Shown: positions 18,094-27,045, numbered from the stretch's first letter. The stretch: 64,000 nucleotides of DNA from JAOPZW01 sp963835295 (GCA_963835295.1 CAWIEX010000011.1:1-64000); one strand, 5' to 3'. Program-made: numbers and translations. The notes: generated by a model from the sequence alone, not told the origin.

Positions 18094-19035
18094 CTATCCG
18101 CGGCCGCCGGCGCGCGCCGGAGCGGCGAAGGCGTACGGGGCGATCTGCGCGCGGGCGAGCGACAGGGCGAGCGTCGCCCGCAGGGGCCGTCCGTCCGGCG
18201 AGAAGGCATCGAGCGTCTCCGCGAGGGCCTCGACGTGGCCGTCGAACTGGAACGTGCCCCAGGCGAGGCGCACGGCGCGCCTCGTCGTCGCGCCGCCCCG
18301 GACGGCGCGCGGCGTGGCGAAGTAGGCGACGCGCTCGGTCAGGCGGCGGACGTCGTCGGGGGCGCGGCGGCCTGTGGGCGCCGGCGCGTCGACGTCGAAG
18401 GTGAGCCGCAGGTCCAGTCGCGTCGTCGGGCCGAGCTCGTGGCTGAACGACGTCCGCAGCTCGCGCGGGTTGATCTGGACCGTGACCCAGCGCGGCTTGT
18501 TGATCTCGCGCTCGAAGCTCGCGTCGAGCTCCCGCAGCTGGGCCTTGACGATGGGCTCGTTGGCCCCCGCGGTCGGTGGCTTGTCGCCGGGGCGGACGAC
18601 GTCGAGCCCCTCGCAGGCGAGCTCGAGCGACTCGATGGCGATGTCGTTGCCGGCGGCGTTGAGCGCGGGCCCGGTGATCTTGACCGGCAGGCAGCGATAC
18701 AGGCGAAAGCGCACGCGCTCCTGCGCGAGGTCGGGCGACAGGACGACGATGTCGCAGGTGGCGCGGGCGGCCTGGCCACGCCGGACGCGCTCCCACCAGT
18801 CCCACAGGTCGAAGCTCGAGGTCATCCCCCGACGCAGGACCACGTTGCCGAACGACTCGGCCCCGGGCAGCAGCCGCACGCTCGTCGGGTCGGCGCCGTC
18901 GCGCGCGCGGATGATCTCGCGGCGCAGCTCGACGCCGTCGCACGCGCAGAAGGCCGCCTCGCACAGCGGCCGTTCGGAGCCCGGCAGGCGCAGCTCGACC
19001 GCGAAGGCGAATGCCGTGAACGGCTCGGCGCTCAC
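18094..19035 (-). CDS. Contractile-tail tube protein fused to a CIS tube/LysM-anchor-like domain
   Basis: 313 aa, GTG start in a 4-bp GTGA overlap with the tube gene upstream. Residues about 1-150 match the gp19-like tail tube fold (FAFAVELRLPG, MTSSFDLWDWWERV, LYRCLPVKITGPALNAAGNDIAIESLELACEG, cut here in pieces). From about residue 165 a second domain begins (LRELDASFEREINKPRWVTV, QINPRELRTSFSH), like the N-terminal domain of the Afp7/Pvc7 tail-terminal proteins of extracellular injection systems. No sheath, baseplate, ATPase or toxin gene is nearby. Confidence 0.75.
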   Translation of the reverse strand: MSAEPFTAFAFAVELRLPGSERPLCEAAFCACDGVELRREIIRARDGADPTSVRLLPGAESFGNVVLRRGMTSSFDLWDWWERVRRGQAARATCDIVVLSPDLAQERVRFRLYRCLPVKITGPALNAAGNDIAIESLELACEGLDVVRPGDKPPTAGANEPIVKAQLRELDASFEREINKPRWVTVQINPRELRTSFSHELGPTTRLDLRLTFDVDAPAPTGRRAPDDVRRLTERVAYFATPRAVRGGATTRRAVRLAWGTFQFDGHVEALAETLDAFSPDGRPLRATLALSLARAQIAPYAFAAPARAGGRG

Positions 19036-19484
19036 TCGACCTCCAGGCGCTCGTAGGCGAGCGTCATCTGCTCGATGGCGACGTCCGTGCCCTTCGCGTT
19101 GAGCGGCCCCGACACGTGCTTGACGATCCGCGCGCGCAGGAGCCGCCAGGTCATGACGACCTCGGCGTGGTCCTCGTTCTGCAGTTGGATGACCACGGTG
19201 CGCAGCGCGTTCTGGTCGCCGTTGCGGATCTCGTCGAGCCAGCGGTAGAGGTTCAGCGAGCCGATCACCCCGCGCTTGAGCGTGACGTCGGCAGCCTTCT
19301 GCAGCCCGGTGATCTTCTGGACCGCGTTGCCCCGGTCGTTGCCGTTGCGGTACTCCGCGACGCTCACCTCGAACTCGATCGGCGAGCACTCCGAGAACCC
19401 GGCCTCCACCCCCTCGGTGTCGCCGGTCCCCAGGTCGACCAGGAAGTTGAACTGATGGTACGGGCGGTCTCTGAGGACGGCCAT
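19032..19484 (-). CDS. Phage-tail/eCIS inner tube protein (gp19-like)
   Basis: 150 aa, the usual size for Afp1/Pvc1-type tube subunits. It starts with DRPYHQFNFLVDLG, has the conserved GFSECSPIE loop and the strand-turn TLKRGVIGSLNLYRWLDEI, and ends with VSGPLNAKGTDVAIEQMTLAYE. It is coupled to the second tube-like gene downstream. Without sheath and baseplate genes the pair is an orphan, either a remnant or a domesticated set. Confidence 0.85.
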   Translation of the reverse strand: MAVLRDRPYHQFNFLVDLGTGDTEGVEAGFSECSPIEFEVSVAEYRNGNDRGNAVQKITGLQKAADVTLKRGVIGSLNLYRWLDEIRNGDQNALRTVVIQLQNEDHAEVVMTWRLLRARIVKHVSGPLNAKGTDVAIEQMTLAYERLEVE

Positions 19485-19606
19485 GGCGCGCTCCTTGGGA
19501 GGGGTCGCGCAGACGCTAGTGCCAGCGACGGATGTGACCTACGACAGATCCCGACCTAGATGGCTCGTAGCGTGGCTCCGGAACCGTCGAGCGAAGAGGA
19601 GCAACG

Positions 19607-20482
19607 ATGAGCCACCCGGACCGCTACATCCCCGGCGTCCCGTGCTGGGTCGACACCACCCAGCCCGACCCCGGGGCCGCCGCCGCGTTCTACGGAGGGC
19701 TGTTCGGATGGGAGCTCGAGGACACCAGGCCTGCGGGGTCACCGGGCAGCTACCGCGTCGCCCGGCTCGGCGGCCGCGACGTCGCCGCGGTCAGCTCGCA
19801 GCCGGAGGGCGGGCCGCCGGCGGCCGTGTGGAACACCTACGTCTGGGTGACCGATGCCGACGAGACCGCAGACAAGGTCCGCATCGCCGGCGGCGACGTC
19901 CTCAGCCAGCCCTTCGACGTCGGGGACGCGGGCCGGATGGCGGTCTTCGCCGACCCGGCCGGGGCCGCGTTCTGCGTGTGGGAGGCGCACGAGCACCGGG
20001 GCGCCGCGGTGGTCAATGAGCCCGGCTCGCTGAACTTCAACGACCTCCGGACCCGCGACCTGGACGGCGCGCGCTCGTTCTACGGCGCGGTCTTCGGCTG
20101 GGAGGTCCTGGACCTGGGAGGCAGCTTCGCGTGGGCCCTGGCCGGCTACGGCGACTTCCTCGAGCAGCGCACGCCAGGAACGCGAGAGAACATGGCCCAG
20201 ATGGGCGCCCCCGAGCGCTTCGAGGACGTGGTCGCGAGCGTTACCGCGGTTGGCGACGACCAGCCCGACGCCACCTCGCGCTGGGGCGTGACCTTCGGCG
20301 TCGACGACGCCGACGCGATCGCGTCCCGAGCCGTCGAGCTGGGCGGAGAGGTGGTCGTGCCCCCGTTCGACGCTCCGTGGATCCGCTCGACAGTCATCGC
20401 CGACCCGGCGGGCGCCGCGTTTACGGCCACCCAGTTCGTGCCCGAGAACAAGGGCCTCGGGGGAAGCTCGGGCGCGACGTAG
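19607..20482 (+). CDS. Two-domain VOC (glyoxalase-like) protein
   Basis: 291 aa made of two tandem VOC domains (about residues 8-130 and 140-270), each ending with an IADPAGA-type strand and an aromatic anchor (FYGGLFGWE and FYGAVFGWE). This is the CFP32/27-kDa-antigen-like layout of actinobacteria. Ligand unknown. It is divergent from the tail tube genes, with 122 bp between starts. Confidence 0.88.
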   Translation: MSHPDRYIPGVPCWVDTTQPDPGAAAAFYGGLFGWELEDTRPAGSPGSYRVARLGGRDVAAVSSQPEGGPPAAVWNTYVWVTDADETADKVRIAGGDVLSQPFDVGDAGRMAVFADPAGAAFCVWEAHEHRGAAVVNEPGSLNFNDLRTRDLDGARSFYGAVFGWEVLDLGGSFAWALAGYGDFLEQRTPGTRENMAQMGAPERFEDVVASVTAVGDDQPDATSRWGVTFGVDDADAIASRAVELGGEVVVPPFDAPWIRSTVIADPAGAAFTATQFVPENKGLGGSSGAT

Positions 20483-20531
20483 CCGGGCGCCGAGGGGGTC
20501 GTGCGAGCATGACCGGATCGATCTCCCGGTC

Positions 20532-21614
20532 ATGCCGCCCGTCGCCCCGATGCTGGCCAAGCCCATGGCCACGATCCCGCCCGGCCAGCTCTACGAGCCC
20601 AAATGGGACGGCTTTCGCTCGATCGTGTTCCGCGACGGCGACGAGGTCGAGATCGGCAGCCGCAACGAGCGCCCGATGACGCGCTACTTCCCCGACGTGG
20701 TCGACGCTGTGCGGCGGGGCTTCCCGCCGCGCGCGGTGATCGACGGCGAGATCGTCATCGCCGGCGACGGCGGCCTGGACTTCTGGGCGCTGCAGCAGCG
20801 CATCCACCCCGCCGCGAGCCGCGTCACGCGGCTCGCCGCCGAGACCCCGGCCAGCTTCATCGCCTTCGACCTGCTCGCGCTGGGCGACGCCGACCTCACG
20901 AGCGAGCCGTTCGCGCACCGCCGCGCCGTGCTCGAGCAGGCGCTGGCGAGCGCCGCGCCGCCGATCCACGTCACGCCGCTCACGCGCGACGAGGCGGTCG
21001 CCCGTGATTGGTTCGAGCGCTTCGAGGGGGCCGGGCTCGACGGCCTCATCGCCAAGCGACCCGACCTGACCTACGAGCCCGACAAGCGCGTGATGACGAA
21101 GGTCAAGCACGTGCGCACGGCGGACTGCGTGGTCGCCGGCTACCGCGTCCACAAGACCGCCCCCGCTGCGGTCGGGTCGCTCCTGCTCGGCCTCTACGTC
21201 GACGAGACGGCGCCGCCGTCGCAGTGGAGCGACCGCACGAGCGGGCTGGCCCCCGTCGGCGTGATCGGCGCCTTCCCGATGGCCCGCCGGCGCGAGCTGT
21301 TCGCCGAGCTCCAGGCGCTGGTGATCGACGTGGCCGAGCACCCGTGGAGCTGGGCCGCCGCGATGGGCCACGGCCCCGAGGGCGGCAGCCGCTGGAACCC
21401 GAAGAAGGACCTGTCGTTCGTGCCGCTGCGGCCCGAGCGCGTCGTCGAGGTGCGCTACGACTACCTGGAGGGCGCGCGGTTTCGCCACCCGCCGCAGTTC
21501 GTGCGCTGGCGCCCCGACCGCGACCCAGAATCATGCGGCTTCGCGCAACTCGACCAGCCGACGCCATTCGACCTCACGGACGTCCTCGCCGGGCGGCTGC
21601 ACCCGGCGGTGTGA
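20532..21614 (+). CDS. ligC: ATP-dependent DNA ligase, LigC type
   Basis: 360 aa. Adenylation motif I is KWDGFR with catalytic lysine K24, followed by motif III (FIAFDLLAL), motif IV (DGLIAKR) and motif V (VKHVRTADCVVAGY), then an OB-fold (VGVIGAFPMARRRELF). Length and layout fit actinobacterial LigC, which seals nicks in base-excision repair with a polymerase and Ku-independent partners. No Ku or primase gene is beside it. Confidence 0.9.
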   Translation: MPPVAPMLAKPMATIPPGQLYEPKWDGFRSIVFRDGDEVEIGSRNERPMTRYFPDVVDAVRRGFPPRAVIDGEIVIAGDGGLDFWALQQRIHPAASRVTRLAAETPASFIAFDLLALGDADLTSEPFAHRRAVLEQALASAAPPIHVTPLTRDEAVARDWFERFEGAGLDGLIAKRPDLTYEPDKRVMTKVKHVRTADCVVAGYRVHKTAPAAVGSLLLGLYVDETAPPSQWSDRTSGLAPVGVIGAFPMARRRELFAELQALVIDVAEHPWSWAAAMGHGPEGGSRWNPKKDLSFVPLRPERVVEVRYDYLEGARFRHPPQFVRWRPDRDPESCGFAQLDQPTPFDLTDVLAGRLHPAV

Positions 21615-21640
21615 AGGCACGAGGGTCTCTCCTCAGCCGG

Positions 21641-21694
21641 TTGACAGCACCGTCGGCGCCCGGATATGCTCTTTATCTAGTTAGCTAGATAAAG
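21641..21694 (+). promoter_or_regulatory. Promoter with palindromic GntR-type operator
   Basis: A -35 TTGACA (21641-21646) and -10 TATGCT (21665-21670) are 18 bp apart. A perfect 10-bp inverted repeat follows directly, CTTTATCTAG at 21671-21680 and CTAGATAAAG at 21685-21694 with a 4-bp spacer, over the likely transcription start. The first gene downstream is a YtrA-type GntR regulator, so autorepression is likely. The AT-rich operator stands out in this genome. Confidence 0.8.
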
Positions 21695-21704
21695 GACGCC
21701 GTCG

Positions 21705-22097
21705 GTGATCGAGTTCCATCTTGAGACGCGCTCCGGAGTGCCGACCTACCTCCAGATCGTGCAGCAGGTCCGCCAGGCCGTGCGCCTTGGCGTGCTGCGG
21801 CCCGGCGATCAGCTGCCGACGGTCAAGGACGTCGTCGGCTCGCTGACCGTCAACCCCAACACCGTGCTGAAGGCCTACCGCGACCTGGACCGCGAAGGCC
21901 TGGTGGAAGGGCGCCGGGGCGTCGGCACCTTCGTCGCCGAGGACGTCGCGCCGCTGCCCCCCGGCGACGTGCAGGACCTGCGCTCGGGGCTGGAGGGCTG
22001 GATCGCGCGAGCGCGCGGGGCCGGCTTGGACGAGGACGCCATGGCGGCGTTGTTCATGGACACGCTGCGCCCGCCCGCGATCAGGAGCGTCGCATGA
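21705..22097 (+). CDS. GntR-family regulator, YtrA subfamily
   Basis: 130 aa, GTG start. An N-terminal winged helix (PTYLQIVQQVRQAV, then LPTVKDVVGSLTVNPNTVLKAY and GVGTFVAED) is followed by a short C-terminal dimerisation helix, the YtrA design. It is the first gene of an operon with an ABC ATPase and permease, overlapping the former by ATGA. Such regulators repress their own ABC transporter until cell-envelope stress or drug is sensed. Confidence 0.93.
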   Translation: MIEFHLETRSGVPTYLQIVQQVRQAVRLGVLRPGDQLPTVKDVVGSLTVNPNTVLKAYRDLDREGLVEGRRGVGTFVAEDVAPLPPGDVQDLRSGLEGWIARARGAGLDEDAMAALFMDTLRPPAIRSVA

Positions 22098-22972
22098 GCG
22101 CGATCAGCACCCAGGGACTCGGCAAGCGCTACGGCTCCAAGTGGGCGCTGCAGGACTGCACGATCGAGGTGCCCGAGGGCTCGGTCACCGCTCTCGTCGG
22201 CCCCAACGGCGCCGGCAAGACGACGCTGCTGCAGCTCGCCGTCGGGCTGACCCGGCCGAGCGCGGGCGACGTCACGGTCCTCGGCCACTCGCCGCGCGAC
22301 CCGGCGCTGCTGGCGCGCGTCGGGTTCGTCGGCCAGGAGCATCCGCTGCACCGCGGCTTCACGGTCGCCGAGACGCTGAAGCTCGGGCGCAAGCTCAACC
22401 CCGCCTGGGACGACGCGCTCGCCCACGAGCGCGTGCAGCGCCTCGACCTGCCGCTCGATCGTGCGGTCGGCCGGCTCTCGGGCGGCCAGCGCGCGCAGGT
22501 CGCGCTGACGGTCGCGCTGGCCAAGCGGCCGGAATTGCTGCTGCTCGACGAGCCGGTGGCCTCGCTCGACCCGCTGGCCCGGCGCGAGTTCCTCAACTCG
22601 CTCATGGAGGCCGTGAGCGAGACCGGCCTGACCGTGATCCTGTCGTCGCACATCGTCGCCGAGCTCGAGCGCGTCTGCGACCACCTCGTGATCCTCGCCC
22701 AGGCGCGCGCCGAGCTCGCCGGCCCGATCGACGAGATCGTCGCCGGCCATCGCCTGCTGACCGGGCCGCGCACCGAGGCGACCGCCGTCGCGCGGATGCA
22801 CGACGTGATCCGCGAGCGCCACACCGAGCGCCAGACCACGCTGCTGGTCCGCGCCGATGGCCACGTCTACGACGCCGACTGGGAGCTGCACGAAGTGGAC
22901 CTCGAGGAGATCGTCCTGGCCTACCTCGGCTACGGCGCGAGCCGGCCGCTGGCCGAGGCGGTGGCCCGATGA
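22094..22972 (+). CDS. ABC transporter ATP-binding protein
   Basis: 292 aa. Walker A GPNGAGKTT (about residues 37-45), Q-loop GFVGQEHP, signature LSGGQRAQV, Walker B LLLLDEPVASLDP and switch histidine SSHIV are all present. A C-terminal extension of about 80 residues follows. It is coupled to the GntR gene upstream and to the permease downstream by 4-bp ATGA overlaps. Likely a YtrB-type exporter ATPase for drugs or envelope peptides. Confidence 0.95.
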   Translation: MSAISTQGLGKRYGSKWALQDCTIEVPEGSVTALVGPNGAGKTTLLQLAVGLTRPSAGDVTVLGHSPRDPALLARVGFVGQEHPLHRGFTVAETLKLGRKLNPAWDDALAHERVQRLDLPLDRAVGRLSGGQRAQVALTVALAKRPELLLLDEPVASLDPLARREFLNSLMEAVSETGLTVILSSHIVAELERVCDHLVILAQARAELAGPIDEIVAGHRLLTGPRTEATAVARMHDVIRERHTERQTTLLVRADGHVYDADWELHEVDLEEIVLAYLGYGASRPLAEAVAR

Positions 22973-23901
22973 CCTGGGTGGGATGGCGCCAGCAGCGCGC
23001 CGAGGCGGCGATCGTCGCCGCCATGCTCGCCGTGCTGGCCGTGGTGCTGCTGCCCACCGGCCTCAACATCGCCTCCGCGTTCGACGCCGGCCATCTGGCC
23101 TCGTGCACCGGCGCGAAGCCGTCGCAGTCCTGCCAGCAAGCGGTCGACCAGTTCCTCGTGCGCTTCAACGGCCTCGGGGGGCTCATCGCCTGGCTGACGC
23201 TGATCCCCGGCCTGGTCGGCACCGTGGTGGCCGCGCCGCTGCTGGTCTCGCTCGAGCAGGGCACCCATCGGCTGGACTGGACGCAGAGCATCACGCGCCG
23301 CCGCTGGCTGGTGACCAAGCTCGGGCTCGCCGCCGTGGCGGCCGTGGTGGCGGCCGGCGTGCTCGTGCTGCTGGTGACGTGGTGGCGCATGCCGTTCGTG
23401 CGCCTGCAGGGCCGCATGGACAACAGCGTCTTCGACTCCGAAGGGACCGTGGTCCTCGGCTACACCCTCTTCGCGCTGGGGCTCTGCACGCTCGTCGGGG
23501 TGCTCTGGCGACGCGCCGTCCCTGCGCTGATGGTCGGCTTCGCCGGCTACTTCGCGGCACGCGTCCTCTTCGACAGCGTCGTGCGCCAGCACCTGCTGAC
23601 CCCGCTGCAGGCGACCTGGCGCCCCGACGGCGCGGAGCCGCCCGGTCTCCGGCATGCCTGGGTGCTGCGCCAGTTTCCCAGCGACCGCCTCGGCCACCTC
23701 GCGCCGGTCGACATCACGTGCGCGCACGGGCCCGACATCGCGACCAACTGCCCACCCACGCGCGTTGGCTTCATGCACGCCGTCTACCACCCCGCGAGCC
23801 ACTTCTGGGCGCTACAGGGGATCGAGACCGCGATCTTCGGCGGGGCGGCACTCGCCATGCTCGCGTTCGCGGCGTGGTGGGTGCACGAGCGGGTGGGCTA
23901 G
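22969..23901 (+). CDS. ABC transporter permease
   Basis: 310 aa with about six membrane helices (near 15-35, 70-95, 115-140, 165-190, 195-215 and 285-305) and a large extracytoplasmic loop between the last two. No domain name can be given beyond ABC-2-like permease. It shares the ATGA overlap with the ATPase and completes a GntR-ATPase-permease operon. Confidence 0.85.
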   Translation: MTWVGWRQQRAEAAIVAAMLAVLAVVLLPTGLNIASAFDAGHLASCTGAKPSQSCQQAVDQFLVRFNGLGGLIAWLTLIPGLVGTVVAAPLLVSLEQGTHRLDWTQSITRRRWLVTKLGLAAVAAVVAAGVLVLLVTWWRMPFVRLQGRMDNSVFDSEGTVVLGYTLFALGLCTLVGVLWRRAVPALMVGFAGYFAARVLFDSVVRQHLLTPLQATWRPDGAEPPGLRHAWVLRQFPSDRLGHLAPVDITCAHGPDIATNCPPTRVGFMHAVYHPASHFWALQGIETAIFGGAALAMLAFAAWWVHERVG

Positions 23902-24061
23902 AGGTCAGCGCGTCCCACGCGGACTTCGCGGGGCCCGCCCCGGCGAACCAGAGCCGGGGACAACTACTGACGGCGAGTGGGAGCTTGCCCGGTGCTGTGC
24001 CGCCGGCTGCGCGTCGATGCGTGCAGTAGCAGCGTGCAACCCCCGACGAAGGGCAAGCAGC

Positions 24062-24130
24062 ATGAGCACAGCGATCGAGCATCCCAGCAGCGTCGGCGCC
24101 GTCGCCGGGCCCGGGGCAGCTCGCGCGTGA
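24062..24130 (+). CDS. Possible 22-aa leader peptide before the 2-epimerase gene
   Basis: A short ATG frame (starts MSTAIEHPSS) whose TGA at 24128-24130 overlaps the ATG of the next gene (TGATG). It lies in a 228-bp leader after the ABC operon. The overlap suggests coupling, but a frame this short can arise by chance and the peptide has no recognisable motif. Confidence 0.3.
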   Translation: MSTAIEHPSSVGAVAGPGAARA

Positions 24131-25596
24131 TGCGCGCTCGCCGCGTCGACGACAAGGCGGCGCACCAGCTCTCCACGTCGGTGCCGACCGCGGCCGAGCC
24201 CGCGACCGCACGGGCCCCGGGCGCCGCGCGCGCGGCACGCGATCCGTTCCCCGCCCTGACGCCGCGGCTCGTGGTGCCGGTCGTCGTCGGCACACGGCCG
24301 GAGGCGATCAAGCTCGTGCCGATCATCCTCGCGATGCGCGCGAGCGAGTCCTTGGATCCGATCGTCGTCTCGACCGGTCAGCACCACCGGATGGTCAGGG
24401 AGATCTTCGACCTCGCCGGCATCGCGACGGACGTCACGCTGTGGGCCGGGGGCCGGCGCGAGCTCAACGAGCGCGTCTCCTCGGTCATGCGCCGCTTCGA
24501 GGACTTCGTCGTCGAGTGGTTCGGGATCCTGCCGGAGAACGTCGAGCTCGAGGACGTCGTCTCGGGGCGCTTCCCGGCGGCCGTCCTCGTCCACGGTGAC
24601 ACGAGCTCGGCGATGGCCGCGGCCCTGGCGGCGTTCCACCTGCGCATCCCGGTGATGCACGTCGAGGCCGGGCTGCGCACCGGCGGCCTCAACCTCACGC
24701 CCTTCCCCGAGGAGCTCAACCGCCAGCTGATCTCGTGCATGGCCTGCGCTCACCTCGCCCCCACCACGCGCAACATGGAGCAGCTCGTGCGTGAGAACGT
24801 GTCGGTCGACCAGATCTTCGTCACGGGCAACACGGGCATCGACGCGCTCCGCTGGGCCTCCGGGCTTCCGGTTTGCTTCGAGGATCCGGCCCTGCAGGCC
24901 GTCTTCGACGGCGACGAGCGCGTGGTCGTCGTGACCGCGCATCGCCGCGAGAGCTGGGCCAACGGCCTCGACCGCATCGCCCAGGGCGTGAGTCGGCTGG
25001 CGCGCGAGCACGGCGACGTGCGGTTCGTCGTCCCGTTGCACCCCAACCCGCTCGTGCGCCAGAAGCTGGGCGCGCCGCTGCGCGACCTGCCCAACTTGCT
25101 GCTCACCGAGCCGCTGAGCTACGCCCCGTTCGCGAAGCTGCTGGGACGCTGCGACCTCGTGATCACCGACTCGGGCGGCATCCAGGAGGAGGCCCCGGCG
25201 CTCGGCAAGCCGGTGCTCGTCACCCGCGAGCAGACCGAGCGCTCCGAGGGCATCGACGCGGGGACCCTGCTGCTCGTCGGCACGGACCCCGACCGGATCT
25301 TCGCCGAAGGCCACCGCCTGCTGAGCGACCCCATCGCCCACGCCAAGATGAGCCAGGCGCCGAACCCGTACGGCGACGGGCACGCGGCCGAGCGGATCGT
25401 CGCGGCCTTCGAGTACGTCCTGCGTGCGGAGGAGCCACCGACCCAGTTCGGGTCGGGCTTCAGCCGCACCGCGGTGATCCGCGCGGCGGGCTTCGATGGA
25501 CCGCTCGACGGCATCGAGGCGGTGATCGCACGGGCCACCGAGCGCGAGCGCCTGCGCGAGTGCCAAGACGATCTGGACGCGACATGGCTGACATGA
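24130..25596 (+). CDS. wecB: UDP-N-acetylglucosamine 2-epimerase (non-hydrolysing)
   Basis: 488 aa from ATG 24130; the first 50 residues are a low-complexity extension not usual for the family. The GT-B-like core begins VVVGTRPEAIKLVPI. It has QHHRMVREIF, HGDTSSAMAAALAAF, HVEAGLRTG, the active-site stretch TDSGGIQEEAPALGKPVL and the ER(S)EG loop. It makes UDP-ManNAc for cell-wall or capsule polymers. The C-terminal 60 residues extend beyond the usual end. A family 2 glycosyltransferase follows with an ATGA overlap, so the pair build one polysaccharide. Confidence 0.92.
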   Translation: MRARRVDDKAAHQLSTSVPTAAEPATARAPGAARAARDPFPALTPRLVVPVVVGTRPEAIKLVPIILAMRASESLDPIVVSTGQHHRMVREIFDLAGIATDVTLWAGGRRELNERVSSVMRRFEDFVVEWFGILPENVELEDVVSGRFPAAVLVHGDTSSAMAAALAAFHLRIPVMHVEAGLRTGGLNLTPFPEELNRQLISCMACAHLAPTTRNMEQLVRENVSVDQIFVTGNTGIDALRWASGLPVCFEDPALQAVFDGDERVVVVTAHRRESWANGLDRIAQGVSRLAREHGDVRFVVPLHPNPLVRQKLGAPLRDLPNLLLTEPLSYAPFAKLLGRCDLVITDSGGIQEEAPALGKPVLVTREQTERSEGIDAGTLLLVGTDPDRIFAEGHRLLSDPIAHAKMSQAPNPYGDGHAAERIVAAFEYVLRAEEPPTQFGSGFSRTAVIRAAGFDGPLDGIEAVIARATERERLRECQDDLDATWLT

Positions 25597-26951
25597 GCTC
25601 CCCTTTCACAGGACTGCCCGTCGTGTGGGCGGTGCCCCTCGGGATCGGGCTCGCCGTGGTCGTGCTCATGCTCCTCTGGACGGCCCTGCTCTTCGTCCGT
25701 GGCCAGCGCGCCCGCACCCAGGCCCCGCCCGCGCCCGCGGACGGCGCCGACCGCTTCATGTGGGTCTTCCTCGTGCCCGCGCTCAACGAGCAGGTGACGA
25801 TCCGCGACAGCGTCGACCGCCTCCTGGCCCTCGACGTCGCGCGCCGGCGGGTCGTCGTCATCGACGACGGCTCCGACGACGCCACCCCGCAGATCCTGGC
25901 CGAGCTCTCCCATCCCGACCTCGTCGTGCTGCGTCGCGACCCGCCGCGAGCACGGGAGGGCAAGGCTGCCGCGCTCAACTACGCCTACCGCGAGCTCGAC
26001 CCGCTGCTCGCCGGCGTCGACCGTGACACGGTCATCGTCGTCATCGTGGACGCCGACGGGCGCCTGCGCCCTTCGGCGCCACGGTATGCCGGCGCGCACT
26101 TCGCCGATTCGTCGGTGGGAGGCGTGCAGGCGCTCGTGCACATCTACAACCGTCGGCGGCTCCTCACATGGATGCAGGACGTCGAGTTCTCGGTCTATGG
26201 GCACCTCTTCCAGGCCGGCCGCGACGGCTGGGGCACGGCCGGAATGGGCGGCAACGGACAGTTCAACCGCCTGCGAGCGCTCGACGCGCTCGCCGACGAG
26301 TCCGGCCCGTGGCGCGACCGGATGACCGAGGACCAGGATCTCGGCCTGCGCCTGATCGCCGCCGGGTGGGAGGGCCGCCAGGAGCTGCGGGCCGTCGTCG
26401 AGCAGCAGGGCCCGACGTCGCTGCGCCCGCTGCTGCGCCAGCGCACCCGCTGGTCGCAGGGCAATCTGCAGGCGATCGGGCTGACGGGCGAGGTGTGGCG
26501 CGCGCCCCTCGGGCGCCTCCCGCGCATCGAGCTGCTCGCCTACCTGCTGATGCCGTTGTGGCAGGGGCTCGTGGGGATCGCCCTCGCCGTCGCGATGGCA
26601 CTCGCGGTCACCGGCACGACGCCCTTCTGGGACGGCGGTCCCAGGTGGCAGCTGCTGCTCATCTACCTGCTGACCTTTGCCGGGACGACGCTCGGTTGCG
26701 TCGCCGCGCGCGCCGACCAGGGGCCGCTCGGCTGGGCCCGCGGCTTCCTCATCGCGCACGTGTACGCGTTCTACAGCTGGCTGCTCTGGCCGGTGCTCGT
26801 ACGCTCGGCCGTGCGCCAGCTCACCGAACGCCGCGACTGGGTCAAGACCGAACGCGAGCCGCTCGAAACCGATCCGCCAGCCGTGCCCGGGTCAGTGCAG
26901 AGCGTTCCTCGCAGCGCCGGTGCTGCGCCAGACCGCGCGGCCCACGCCTGA
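25593..26951 (+). CDS. Membrane family 2 glycosyltransferase (HAS/NodC/PgaC-like)
   Basis: 452 aa; ATG 25593 overlaps the preceding TGA, and ATG 25584 is an alternative. One N-terminal helix (about 7-30) precedes a GT-A domain with VPALNEQVTI, VIDDGSDDAT, the DxD-like VDADG, the acceptor motif TEDQDLGLRL and QRTRWSQGN (the QxxRW of processive synthases). Three to four C-terminal membrane helices follow. It likely polymerises and extrudes an N-acetylhexosamine polymer. The upstream 2-epimerase could supply its UDP-sugar. Confidence 0.9.
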   Translation: MSSPFTGLPVVWAVPLGIGLAVVVLMLLWTALLFVRGQRARTQAPPAPADGADRFMWVFLVPALNEQVTIRDSVDRLLALDVARRRVVVIDDGSDDATPQILAELSHPDLVVLRRDPPRAREGKAAALNYAYRELDPLLAGVDRDTVIVVIVDADGRLRPSAPRYAGAHFADSSVGGVQALVHIYNRRRLLTWMQDVEFSVYGHLFQAGRDGWGTAGMGGNGQFNRLRALDALADESGPWRDRMTEDQDLGLRLIAAGWEGRQELRAVVEQQGPTSLRPLLRQRTRWSQGNLQAIGLTGEVWRAPLGRLPRIELLAYLLMPLWQGLVGIALAVAMALAVTGTTPFWDGGPRWQLLLIYLLTFAGTTLGCVAARADQGPLGWARGFLIAHVYAFYSWLLWPVLVRSAVRQLTERRDWVKTEREPLETDPPAVPGSVQSVPRSAGAAPDRAAHA

Positions 26952-26998
26952 CCGGCAATGTTGTGGCCTTCGGCCGATGCCGGCGACACCGGCGACTC

Positions 26999-27045
26999 AT
27001 CGGGGAGACAGGATTTGAACCTGCGACCGCCCGGCCCCCAACCGG
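26999..27045. repeat. Left attachment site: copy of the tRNA-Pro 3' half
   Basis: 26999-27040 is identical to 33355-33396, the 3' half of tRNA-Pro(GGG) read on the plus strand; 27042-27045 still matches after one mismatch, then similarity stops. It lacks the 5' half of a tRNA. It marks the left end of the element that ends at the intact tRNA gene. Confidence 0.92.

Noticed and set aside
23902..24061. A riboswitch in the 2-epimerase leader
   Set aside because: GC-rich short repeats are present, but I could not match any known riboswitch consensus and no convincing multi-stem fold with a terminator was seen.
26999..27045. A tRNA-like sequence at the left element end
   Set aside because: Only the 3' half is present; there is no acceptor 5' strand or D-arm, so it is an attachment-site copy and not a gene.
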